Shown in pieces: positions 45,378 through 53,095 of a stretch of DNA of 64,000 nt. The position numbers and the translations under genes are program-made. Source of the stretch: CAYQQU01 sp964419545. Its GTDB lineage: Bacteria; Bacteroidota; Bacteroidia; Chitinophagales; Saprospiraceae. The first letter of the stretch is position 1. The number at the start of each line of letters is the position of its first letter. Location: positions 1-64,000 of the forward strand of contig CAYQQU010000003.1 in the NCBI GenBank assembly GCA_964419545.1, read 5' to 3'. A model generated the notes under the pieces. That model was not told the origin of the DNA and did not search any database. It was given only the letters and a program-made list of their open reading frames with translations.

Positions 45378-47876
45378 TTACCTGAAAAACAGGGCGTTGC
45401 TGAAAAAGAACTTGCCGTTTTCCCAGAAGGCCCGGAAGAGCGGGTTGTCGATCCAGTACACCAAGTCGCCTTCGCCGCGCTGTTGCCGGCCCAGTACGAG
45501 GGTATTTTTCAGTTTTTCGCGAGCCTGGTAGCCCGCAAAGCCCGAGGCCACGTTGTCCTCATCGCCGAGCAGGCCCACATTGTTCCCGCGGTTCAGGGGT
45601 TCGAAAGCCAGCTCATTGGTTTTGAGTGAAAAATAAAGGTCGGACTGGCCGAAAGCCAGCGGGTGGGTAGGATCGATGTTTACTTTGAAGATGGCGCCGG
45701 GGATCATGCTGCTGATGTCCCGGCGTTCCTGCCCGGCGTAGTCGAGTTGGGGTTCCTCCTCGTTGTTTTCCGGCGCTGCGCCGGGTTTCAGAGACAGCTC
45801 AAACCCCTGGCGGCCGAGCAGGTAGCGGTTGGCGTAACCGATGGCGATGAGGCGCCCTCCGGCGGATACCCAGTCGCTGAGCCGTTCGAGGGTTTTTTCT
45901 TCCCAGCGGTAGTACCCCTCGGGCAGGATGAGGGTGTTGTAACGCCCGGGTTCCAGGTCGCTGAGCGCTTCGATGGTCAGCAGGCCGCAGGGATAGCCGA
46001 GGTCGCGCTCCAGGAAGTACCGGATCTGACCGCAGCTGTAGGCGGAAGTCGGTTCGCCGTGGAGCAGGGCGATCTCGGGTTTTTCGATAATGACCATGGC
46101 GTTGGAGCCCAGGTCGGGGCCTTGGTCAGCGAAGCCGGTTTGTACGCTGATCAATTCCTGCCGGTGTTCGGCGGCGAGTTTTCGGAGCACTTTCGCCAGC
46201 TCGCCCCGGTGGCGGTTGTCGGCGCGGGTAATTACCAGGGCGCCGGGATCGAACGATTGCCCTTCCACGGTAAAGGCGGAAGTGGCGTAGCGCACCGTCA
46301 GGCCGGCGTTCAGGAGGCTGCTTAAGAAGCGGGCGTTGTCGAGACCGCGCCAGTGCGCCAGGTAGGCGTATGCGTCCGGCTGGAATTCGGGGCGGGCGGT
46401 CGGGGTTTCGGTGTCCGGCTCGACGAACAGGCGTTCGGAGGAGGCATAGGCTTCGAGGCCGTAAGCGTAGGGCAACGACCAGGCCGTGATGTCGTACGTC
46501 AGCGAATCCTCGAGCTCCGCTTCCGGCTCCAGCAGGATCTGGGCGAGCACCGAGCGGGGTTGGTAGGCGCTGATGACGAGGTCGCTGCGGTCGACGTCGA
46601 TGGTCGACTGGCCGCCGCTCCGGTAGTCGAACGCCCGGATGCTGGTGGCGCGGCCCACTCGCCCGTATTGGATGTGGTTGCGGTCGAGCAGGGCGGTGAA
46701 CGCGCGCAGGCGCTCCGGCGGGTTATTGCCGGAAATGATGAAGGATTTGAACCGGCCTTCCGGATTGTTCCGGGCCTGCCGGTAGTACGCGCCGAAGTTG
46801 CGGATCAGCGCTCCGGCGTTCCGGGCGCTCACTTCCACGGTGGCCAGGGCAGTGGTCTGATGGTGTCGTATGCGGTCGTACAACGTCAGGGTATCGCCGT
46901 TGTCGGTCAGGACGGCGCGGCCGGCGCCGATGCCGGCTTGTTCGTAAGTCATTCCGATGGCGCCGTTATAAGTGGGGTAGGTATCGCCGTAGCTTGGGTA
47001 GAACAGGTCGAAACGCTCGCGGGTGAAGTACAGCCAGCCTTCGCGGTCGAAATAGCGGGCGTTGTTCTTTCCGACGGTATACTGGAAATCGCGTTGCCAT
47101 TGCGTGATGTAGGAGTGGTAGGGCCGGGCGGCGGGCGCGAAGTAGTAGGGGTTGTTGTAGCCTTGCTCGTGGACGTCGACGTGGACGTGGGGCAGCCATT
47201 GGGCGTATTGTTCGATCCGGTGGCGCGATTCCTGCTGGGTCTGCCAGGCCCAGTCGCGGTTGAGGTCGAAATAGTAGTGGTTGGTGCGTCCGCCGGGCCA
47301 GGGTTCCCGGTGTTCGACGGTTTCGGGGGCCGGGTTGGGCGTGGGCGGCGCGATGCCGCGATACCAGTGGGTATAGCGCGAGTAGCCGTCGGGGTTGATC
47401 GCCGGGTCGATGATCACCACGGTGCTGTCCAGCCACGGCTGGGTGCGGCGGTTGTTTGGGTCGGCCAGTTCGTGGAGTACGGCCATGGCGCTTTCCGAGC
47501 CGGCGGCTTCGTTGCCGTGTACGCTGAAGCTGAGCCAGACGAGCGCGCGATCGAAGGCCGGATCGGGTTCGCCTGCGAGAAGGCCGGCCCGGCGCAGGTT
47601 ATTTTCGCGGATGGCTTCCAGTTGCGCCAGGTTCTCCGGTTTCGAAACGAAGGCCAGAAGCAGCGGGCGCCCTTCCCAGGTGCGGCCGTATTCGACGAGC
47701 TGCACATTGGGGCTGTTCTCCGCTACGTGCCGGACGTATTCGACGAGGAGATGATGAGGGGTAAAGGTCGCGCCTAATTTATGAGGTAAAAAAAGATCGG
47801 GCGACTGCAGTTGGGCCGGCGCGATCAAGGGAAAGGCGAGCAGGGCGCACAGCCAATAGTAGCTTCTCTTTGCCAT
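45378..47876 (-). CDS. Secreted M14-family zinc carboxypeptidase
   Basis: 832 residues from MAKRSYYWL (8 residues shorter than the longest reading, giving a standard signal peptide ending APAQ). The M14 domain (~25-360) has zinc ligands in HGNEAAGSE and HVDVHEQG, substrate residues in DPAINPDGYSRY and DLNRDW, and an acidic catalytic region near MTYEQAGIG. The C-terminal half (~370-830) contains a glutamine-amidotransferase-like/Rossmann segment (ALLHGEPTSAYSCGQIRYFLERD, LILPEGYYRW). Typical of large Bacteroidota M14 proteins; exported, no clear T9SS tail. Confidence 0.88.
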   Translation of the reverse strand: MAKRSYYWLCALLAFPLIAPAQLQSPDLFLPHKLGATFTPHHLLVEYVRHVAENSPNVQLVEYGRTWEGRPLLLAFVSKPENLAQLEAIRENNLRRAGLLAGEPDPAFDRALVWLSFSVHGNEAAGSESAMAVLHELADPNNRRTQPWLDSTVVIIDPAINPDGYSRYTHWYRGIAPPTPNPAPETVEHREPWPGGRTNHYYFDLNRDWAWQTQQESRHRIEQYAQWLPHVHVDVHEQGYNNPYYFAPAARPYHSYITQWQRDFQYTVGKNNARYFDREGWLYFTRERFDLFYPSYGDTYPTYNGAIGMTYEQAGIGAGRAVLTDNGDTLTLYDRIRHHQTTALATVEVSARNAGALIRNFGAYYRQARNNPEGRFKSFIISGNNPPERLRAFTALLDRNHIQYGRVGRATSIRAFDYRSGGQSTIDVDRSDLVISAYQPRSVLAQILLEPEAELEDSLTYDITAWSLPYAYGLEAYASSERLFVEPDTETPTARPEFQPDAYAYLAHWRGLDNARFLSSLLNAGLTVRYATSAFTVEGQSFDPGALVITRADNRHRGELAKVLRKLAAEHRQELISVQTGFADQGPDLGSNAMVIIEKPEIALLHGEPTSAYSCGQIRYFLERDLGYPCGLLTIEALSDLEPGRYNTLILPEGYYRWEEKTLERLSDWVSAGGRLIAIGYANRYLLGRQGFELSLKPGAAPENNEEEPQLDYAGQERRDISSMIPGAIFKVNIDPTHPLAFGQSDLYFSLKTNELAFEPLNRGNNVGLLGDEDNVASGFAGYQAREKLKNTLVLGRQQRGEGDLVYWIDNPLFRAFWENGKFFFSNALFFR

Positions 47877-47920
47877 GTACCAGTGATGTTTAGCCTGCAA
47901 TGATACAAAGAAAATACGCT

Positions 47921-47955
47921 AAAAAAGCGAAAGCCCGCCGGAAAACGGCGGGCTT
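47921..47955 (-). terminator. Orphan intrinsic-terminator hairpin upstream of the M14 gene
   Basis: Perfect 10-bp stem AAGCCCGCCG / CGGCGGGCTT with a GAAAA-complement loop; on the minus strand it is followed by TCGCTTTTTT. It lies 45 bases upstream of the M14 start, with no minus-strand gene between it and metF more than 1 kb away. Suggests leader attenuation or the 3' end of an undetected small RNA. Confidence 0.6.
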
Positions 47956-48005
47956 GCTCATAGGCTTTGTTTAAATTTCCCCTTACTTTAATCGTTTGAC
48001 ACAAA

Positions 48006-48041
48006 GTTGCCGTAATGTCGGCAACGCGTTGTTTAATTTTT
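48006..48041 (+). terminator. Weak terminator-like hairpin, plus strand
   Basis: Stem GTTGCCG / CGGCAAC with a 6-base loop, followed on the plus strand by GCGTTGTTTAATTTTTT. It sits 110 bases upstream of the sulfurtransferase gene. Together with the opposing hairpin at 47921 it brackets the M14/sulfurtransferase divergent region. Confidence 0.35.
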
Positions 48042-48152
48042 TCCCAAAAAAGCAGCACACGCCCCGAAATAGTGTGGATAAATTGCCCAAATTGGTGGAC
48101 ATTTCTCGACAGGGGTTGAATTTTTATTCATCGACATAAAAAATTGTTTGAT

Positions 48153-48995
48153 ATGTTTTCAACAATAGTGAGTACGAACGATCTGTTCGGTCATTTGAAT
48201 GACGAAAATTGGGTGGTGGTGGACTGCCGGTTCAGTTTGGGCGATCCGGAGGCCGGCCGCAGGGCCCACGCGGCTTCCCACATCCCCGGCGCGGTTTATG
48301 CCCACCTGGACGACGACCTGTCGGGGCCGGTCATTCCCGGAAAAACCGGCCGCCATCCTCTGCCGGCGCCCGGCGACCTGGCCGAACTTTTTTCCGGCTG
48401 GGGCATCGATGGGCAGACCCAGGTGGTGGCCTACGACGATAAAGGGGGCGCCATCGCGGCCCGGCTGTGGTGGCTGCTGCGCTGGCTGGGGCACGAGGCC
48501 GTAGCCGTACTGAACGGAGGATGGCCCCGCTGGGTGCAGGAGGAAAAACCGGTGTCGGACGCCGCACCGCAACCGGAACGGCGGACCTTCCGGCCCGAAG
48601 TGCGCCCGGAAATGCTGGTCGACGGCGATTTCGTGGCTTCCATCCAGAACGATCCCGGCTTCGTGCTGGTCGATTCCCGGGCGCCGGAGCGCTATCAGGG
48701 CGCAGAAGAACCCATCGACCCGGTAGCCGGCCATATCGAAGGGGCCGTCAACCGCCCCTTTGCCTGCAACTTCGGCGCCGACGGCCGCCTGAAAGAGGCC
48801 GAGGTGCTGCGGGCCCGCTTTCGCGACCTGCTGGGAGATAAACCCGGCGAACGCACGGTCTTCTACTGCGGCTCGGGCGTCACTGCCTGCCATAACCTGC
48901 TCGCAATGGCGCACGCCGGCCTGGGCGACGGGCGTTTGTACGCCGGTTCGTGGAGTGAGTGGATCAACCGGAAGGGAGGAGCAGCGACCGGATGA
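48153..48995 (+). CDS. Two-domain rhodanese-family sulfurtransferase
   Basis: 280 residues from ATG 48153 (a TTG three codons earlier is also in frame). Inactive N-terminal rhodanese domain (~5-125, VVVDCRFSLGDPEAGRRAHAASHIPGA) and active C-terminal domain with catalytic Cys in the loop FYCGSGVTACHN (~237-248). CGSGVT is the mercaptopyruvate-sulfurtransferase-like active-site form. Transfers sulfane sulfur from mercaptopyruvate or thiosulfate; cytoplasmic (no signal). Confidence 0.93.
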   Translation: MFSTIVSTNDLFGHLNDENWVVVDCRFSLGDPEAGRRAHAASHIPGAVYAHLDDDLSGPVIPGKTGRHPLPAPGDLAELFSGWGIDGQTQVVAYDDKGGAIAARLWWLLRWLGHEAVAVLNGGWPRWVQEEKPVSDAAPQPERRTFRPEVRPEMLVDGDFVASIQNDPGFVLVDSRAPERYQGAEEPIDPVAGHIEGAVNRPFACNFGADGRLKEAEVLRARFRDLLGDKPGERTVFYCGSGVTACHNLLAMAHAGLGDGRLYAGSWSEWINRKGGAATG

Positions 48996-49039
48996 GAAGG
49001 GCTGATAGTACGAACCCTTGAAGATGTTCACAATAAAAT

Positions 49040-49090
49040 CCAACCCGGATTTTCTTCACAATAGATGAATTCATGAATAATCCGGGCTAA
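49040..49090. repeat. Family C palindrome, copy C3
   Basis: CCAACCCGGATTTTC...GATGAATTCATGAATAATCCGGGCTAA; directly abuts the family A element at 49091. The inner GATGAATTCATGAATAATCCGG is shared with copy C4 at 59091. Confidence 0.7.
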
Positions 49091-49255
49091 GAGCTTGTTT
49101 GGAGGTAGTCATTTTGGCTGCAAAACCCAGCTTTTGGAACCTCCCTGTGGCATTTTTCCGACCCGTAGCGCTGCTATGAGCCGGAAAAATCCCTTCGGGA
49201 GAACCCAAAATCTGAGTTTTTCGCTTCAAAAGCACTACCTCCAAACAAGCTCTAA
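49088..49255 (+). repeat. Family A palindromic element (MITE-like), complete copy with TAA duplication
   Basis: 162 bp (49091-49252) with perfect 19-bp inverted ends GAGCTTGTTTGGAGGTAGT, flanked by TAA on both sides (49088-49090, 49253-49255). The whole element folds into one long imperfect hairpin centred on CCCGTAGCGCTGCTATGAG. One substitution relative to the copies at 57095 and 62452. Its right end provides the G of the metF TAG stop. Confidence 0.92.
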
Positions 49256-50208
49256 AACACCTCTTCCACTACCTGGCGAATCGTATCGGCGTCGCCCATG
49301 GTGTAGTAGTGAAGGCAGGGCGCTCCGGCGGCTTTGAGTTCTTTCGACTGGTGGATACACCACTCGATGCCCGCCTGGCGGCGCCCCTCGGCGTCTTTGG
49401 CGCAGCTGACGGCCTTGACCAGGTCGTCCGGCATGTCGACGTGGAAAATGCGGGGAATGGAGTTGAGCTGGTATTTTTTGGTGAGCGGCTTCAGGCCCGG
49501 CACGATGGGAACGTTGATGTCCATCGCGCGGCATTTGTCGACAAACTCGAAGTATTTCTGATTGTCGAAGAACATCTGGGTGACGATGTAATCGGCGCCG
49601 GCGTCGATCTTGGCTTTGACCCACTGCAGGTCGAAATCCATATTCGGCGCCTCGAAATGCTTTTCCGGATAGCCGGCGACCCCGATGCAGAAATCCGTCT
49701 TTTCGGCATCGTCGATGTTCTTGTCCAGGTATTTGCCTTCGTTCATCTCCACCACCTGACGCACCAGGTCGATCGCGTATTTGTGGCCGCCCTCTTCCGG
49801 GATGAAACGGCCCTCGAACTTGCGGGCGTCGCCGCGCAGCACCAGCACGTTATTGATGTTCAGGAAATTGAGATCGATCAATACGTTTTCCGTATCTTCT
49901 TTGGTAAACCCGCCGCAGATGAGGTGCGGCACGGCGTCCACGCCGTAGCGGTGCATGATGGCCGCGCAGATGCCGACGGTGCCCGGGCGTTTCCGGATGG
50001 CCGTCTTTTCGTAATAACCGCTCGACTGCTTTTTGTAGATGAATTCTTCCCGGTGATAGGTGACGTCGATGAAGGGGGGCTTGAATTCCATCAGGGGGTC
50101 CAGGGTGTCGAAGATGGCCTGAATGCCGCCTCCCTTTAACGGGGGCAACACTTCGAAGGTGATATAAGTATGACCGTTAGCTTTTTCGAAGTATTCGTTT
50201 ACTTTCAT
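49252..50208 (-). CDS. metF: 5,10-methylenetetrahydrofolate reductase
   Basis: 318 residues, FAD-dependent TIM-barrel. Family segments: TFEVLPPLKGGG (Glu near residue 19, catalytic in MetF), DVTYHREE, HLICGGFTKEDTEN (~105), VLRGDARKF, IGVAGYPEKHFEAPN, and ADYIVTQMFFDNQKYFEFV. Reduces methylene-THF to methyl-THF for methionine synthesis. The TAG stop is formed at the junction with the family A element. Confidence 0.97.
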   Translation of the reverse strand: MKVNEYFEKANGHTYITFEVLPPLKGGGIQAIFDTLDPLMEFKPPFIDVTYHREEFIYKKQSSGYYEKTAIRKRPGTVGICAAIMHRYGVDAVPHLICGGFTKEDTENVLIDLNFLNINNVLVLRGDARKFEGRFIPEEGGHKYAIDLVRQVVEMNEGKYLDKNIDDAEKTDFCIGVAGYPEKHFEAPNMDFDLQWVKAKIDAGADYIVTQMFFDNQKYFEFVDKCRAMDINVPIVPGLKPLTKKYQLNSIPRIFHVDMPDDLVKAVSCAKDAEGRRQAGIEWCIHQSKELKAAGAPCLHYYTMGDADTIRQVVEEVF

Positions 50209-50232
50209 TAAGTAGGTGCGTTAAATCGGCTG

Positions 50233-50240
50233 CAAAGCTA
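50233..50240 (-). promoter_or_regulatory. -7 box of metF (TAGCTTTG)
   Basis: TAnnTTTG on the minus strand 24 bases upstream of the metF ATG, with TGG (one mismatch to TTG) exactly 20 bases further upstream. Confidence 0.5.
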
Positions 50241-50361
50241 CAAAATAGCTGCACCTAATGCCAGCTATCCGGTGTCATGCCTTTATCATTCTTTTGAGCG
50301 GATTATTTTCAGCAATCATCGGTGCTTTACTAACATTCATCCGATTTTTCCGGGGCTCTCC

Positions 50362-50392
50362 TTGACAAATCAGCTGTTTCTTACTAGTTTTG
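50362..50392 (+). promoter_or_regulatory. Bacteroidota promoter of the tetR operon (TTG-N20-TAGTTTTG)
   Basis: TTG at 50362-50364 and TAGTTTTG at 50385-50392 with exactly 20 bases between, the same geometry as at rplY and the protease gene. Transcription would start about 50398-50400. Confidence 0.65.
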
Positions 50393-50396
50393 ATTA

Positions 50397-50406
50397 ACCG
50401 GTCGGT
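50397..50406. promoter_or_regulatory. Putative TetR operator (ACCG-N2-CGGT)
   Basis: Dyad ACCGGTCGGT directly at the predicted transcription start, 25 bases before the tetR ATG. Position and symmetry fit autorepression by the TetR protein; not proven. Confidence 0.45.
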
Positions 50407-50430
50407 CATAAAACAAGTAAGCAAAAGCAC

Positions 50431-51036
50431 ATGGCGCCAAAAACGAAGGAACAATTCGAAGCGATCCGGCGACGCAGCCGGGAAAGCATTCAGGCGGCCG
50501 CCCTGCGGTTGTTTGCCGAAAGAGGCTACCACAACACGTCGATCAGTCAGATCACGCGGGAGGCCGGCGTTTCGAAAGGGTTGGTTTACAATTATTTCGA
50601 AAGTAAACAAGCCCTGCTCAAGGCCATCGTCCAGGAAGCGGTGGCCTTGATGGAGTCGCAATTGATGAACGACCTGGGGCCGACCGGCACGCCTTACGAA
50701 CAACTGGAACAACTGACCCGCAAATCGGTGCAGATGGTCACCGAAGATCTGCAGTACTGGAAACTGCTGACTTCACTGACTTTCCAAACCGATGTGGTGC
50801 AGGAAATACGGAACTACCTGCAGCAGAAACAGGAAGAAGCCATGGGCTTCATGATCGCACTGTTCACCCGGCTCGGCGTCGAGGCGCCCGAAAGGGAAGC
50901 GTACTTCTACGGTGCGACGATGGACGGTATGATCCTGCACTACATGCAAAATGCAGACCTCTACGGCGATACCGAACACTACGCGCTGCACGAGATGACC
51001 GACTTTCTGCTGCAGCGTTATCAGCAGCTGACGTGA
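50431..51036 (+). CDS. TetR-family transcriptional regulator
   Basis: 201 residues. N-terminal HTH (~15-60: ALRLFAERGYHNTSISQITREAG and SKGLVYNYFESKQALL) is canonical; the C-terminal all-alpha ligand-binding half is variable and its ligand cannot be predicted. First gene of the operon encoding the LolA-like protein, ABC transporter and barrel, so it probably senses a lipid, hydrophobic or envelope-stress signal that controls them (inference). Confidence 0.93.
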   Translation: MAPKTKEQFEAIRRRSRESIQAAALRLFAERGYHNTSISQITREAGVSKGLVYNYFESKQALLKAIVQEAVALMESQLMNDLGPTGTPYEQLEQLTRKSVQMVTEDLQYWKLLTSLTFQTDVVQEIRNYLQQKQEEAMGFMIALFTRLGVEAPEREAYFYGATMDGMILHYMQNADLYGDTEHYALHEMTDFLLQRYQQLT

Positions 51037-51074
51037 CTGTCAGGATTATCAAAAAAACAAAAATCACCAATAAA

Positions 51075-51836
51075 ATGAGACCAATCATTCTGCCGCTGAT
51101 CCTGCTTTTCGGCCTGGCGGCAAGTGTGCGCCCGCTGGCGCAGACGGAGCCTACGGCTACCGAGATCATCAAGGAAGCCGATCAGAAACAGCGGGGACAG
51201 ACCAGCGAGGGCATTCTCAAAATGACCATCGTGCGGCCGACCTGGTCGCGCGAGATCACCATGAAGGTATGGTCAAAAGGCGCCGAATATTCCCTCATCC
51301 TGGTCCGGGAACCCGCGCGCGACCGGGGCACGGCCTGGCTCAAACGGGAGAACGAAATCTGGAACTGGCAGCCGACCATTGACCGCGTCATCAAACTGCC
51401 GCCTTCCATGATGATGCAGTCCTGGATGGGATCGGATTTTACGAACGACGACCTCATCGAAGAATCCTCGATCGTCACTGATTACGAACACGCCATGATG
51501 GGATCGGAAACGATCGAAGGCCGCGAATGTTACCGGATCAAGCTCACCCCGAAACCGGATGCGGCGGTCGTGTGGGGCCAGGTGATCGTCTGGATCTCCA
51601 AACAAGAACTGCTGCAGCTGAAGACGGAATTTTACGACGAAGACGAGTACCTCGTGAATACCATGTACGGCAAAAAGGTCAAAATGCTGGACGACCGCCT
51701 CCTGCCTTCGGTACTGGAGGTGATCCCGGCGGATGATCCCGGCCACAAGACTGTTGTCGAATACCTGGAAATGAACTTCGACGAACCGATCAAGGAGGCT
51801 TTCTTTTCGGTCCAGAATATGAAACGCGTGCGGTAA
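51075..51836 (+). CDS. LolA-like outer-membrane lipoprotein-sorting protein
   Basis: 253 residues from ATG 51075, which gives a clean signal peptide (MRPIILPLILLFGLAASVRPLAQ). The remainder is a beta-rich LolA/LolB-like fold of the 'outer membrane lipoprotein-sorting' type: EIIKEADQKQRGQTSEGILKM, TRG-like WLKRENEIWNWQP and DEDEYLVNTMYGKKVKMLDD. Periplasmic carrier for acylated or other lipidic cargo is the family idea. The next gene starts 12 bp downstream and encodes an FtsX-type permease. Confidence 0.85.
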   Translation: MRPIILPLILLFGLAASVRPLAQTEPTATEIIKEADQKQRGQTSEGILKMTIVRPTWSREITMKVWSKGAEYSLILVREPARDRGTAWLKRENEIWNWQPTIDRVIKLPPSMMMQSWMGSDFTNDDLIEESSIVTDYEHAMMGSETIEGRECYRIKLTPKPDAAVVWGQVIVWISKQELLQLKTEFYDEDEYLVNTMYGKKVKMLDDRLLPSVLEVIPADDPGHKTVVEYLEMNFDEPIKEAFFSVQNMKRVR

Positions 51837-51848
51837 ATTACAGCAACC

Positions 51849-53069
51849 ATGAAAATGATCTTCAAGCTCGCCTGGCGCAACATCTGGCGAAACCGCCGGC
51901 GTACGTTCATCACCGCGGCGTCCATCCTCTTTGCGGTATTGTTCGCCGCGCTGATGGAGTCGCTGCAGAAAGGCGCCTGGAATAACATGATCGGCAACGT
52001 GGTCAACTACTACTACGGCTACGTACAAGTGCACCGGGAAGGCTACTGGGACGACCAGTCGATCAACAAAGCGTTTGCGTACAATGATTCGATCCGGCAG
52101 CTGACCGAGCTGCCCGGGGTCGAAACGGTGCTGCCGCGCATCGAGTCTTTCGCCCTGGCTTCCGCCGAAAAAGAGATCGCGGGCGCGCTGGTGGTAGGCA
52201 TCGATCCGGAAAAAGAAAACCGGATGACGGGGCTGCGCGACCGGCTGGTAGCCGAGGAGTACATTTCGGAAAAGGATAAGGCGGTCATCATCGGCGAAGG
52301 CCTGGGCGAACGGCTCAAGCTCGGCCTGGGCGATACGCTCGTGCTGATCAGCCAGGGGTACCACGGCGTCAACTCCGCCGGCAAATATCCCATCGTGGGG
52401 CTGGCCCGCTTCGGGTCGCCCGAGCTCAGCAAGCAAATGGTCTACCTGCCGCTGGCCGAAGCCCAGTGGTTCTACGGGGCCTCCGGATTGATCACTTCGG
52501 CCGCCCTGCACATCGAAGACCCCGACGATATTCCCGGCGTCGTGGCCGCGGTGCGCGCGCAGCTGCCGGTGGAAGCCTACGAGGTGATGGACTGGCAGGA
52601 GATGCTGCCCGACCTGGTGGAGGCCAAAGCCCTGGACAGCGCCGGCAACTACATTGTTTATTTCATCCTGTACTTGATCATCGCTTTCGGCATTTTCGGC
52701 ACCATCCTGATGATGACCAAAGAGCGGGAATACGAGTTCGGGGTTTTGGTCGCTATCGGTATGCGGCGATTCCGCCTGTCGGCGACGATCTGGCTGGAAG
52801 TGCTGATGCTGGGCATCCTGGGGGCGCTGGCGGGCATCCTGGCCAGCATCCCGGTGGTGTATTATTTCTACCGCAACCCCATCCGCTTTGGCGGAGAATA
52901 CGCGGGGATGATGGAGAAATTCGGCTTCGAGCCCATCTTCCCGGCCTTGTTCGAACCACATATTTTCTGGTTGCAGGCGGTGATCGTGTTCTGCCTGACG
53001 GCGGTGCTCGGGCTGTATCCGCTTTTTAAGATCAGCCGTATGAGACCGGTAGAAGCCATGCGCTCCTGA
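51849..53069 (+). CDS. ABC transporter permease, FtsX/MacB (LolC/E-like) type, first copy
   Basis: 406 residues. One N-terminal membrane helix (~20-42), a large periplasmic MacB_PCD-like domain (~45-265), then three membrane helices (about 268-292, 320-345, 370-392) of the FtsX domain, ending KISRMRPVEAMRS. This topology is that of LolC/LolE/MacB permeases. Probably pairs with the following permease as a heterodimer served by the ATPase at 54352. Confidence 0.93.
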   Translation: MKMIFKLAWRNIWRNRRRTFITAASILFAVLFAALMESLQKGAWNNMIGNVVNYYYGYVQVHREGYWDDQSINKAFAYNDSIRQLTELPGVETVLPRIESFALASAEKEIAGALVVGIDPEKENRMTGLRDRLVAEEYISEKDKAVIIGEGLGERLKLGLGDTLVLISQGYHGVNSAGKYPIVGLARFGSPELSKQMVYLPLAEAQWFYGASGLITSAALHIEDPDDIPGVVAAVRAQLPVEAYEVMDWQEMLPDLVEAKALDSAGNYIVYFILYLIIAFGIFGTILMMTKEREYEFGVLVAIGMRRFRLSATIWLEVLMLGILGALAGILASIPVVYYFYRNPIRFGGEYAGMMEKFGFEPIFPALFEPHIFWLQAVIVFCLTAVLGLYPLFKISRMRPVEAMRS

Positions 53070-53095
53070 TTTGTTAACACCGACAATTTACAACT

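Noticed and set aside
47825..48058. Small minus-strand open frame across the orphan terminator
   Set aside because: It would be translated through a perfect terminator stem, overlaps the M14 signal peptide, and has no homology-like features.
49088..49255. Family A element as a conserved structured RNA gene
   Set aside because: Near-identical copies in both orientations at unrelated loci, each with direct TAA/TTA flanks, fit transposition better than a conserved RNA.
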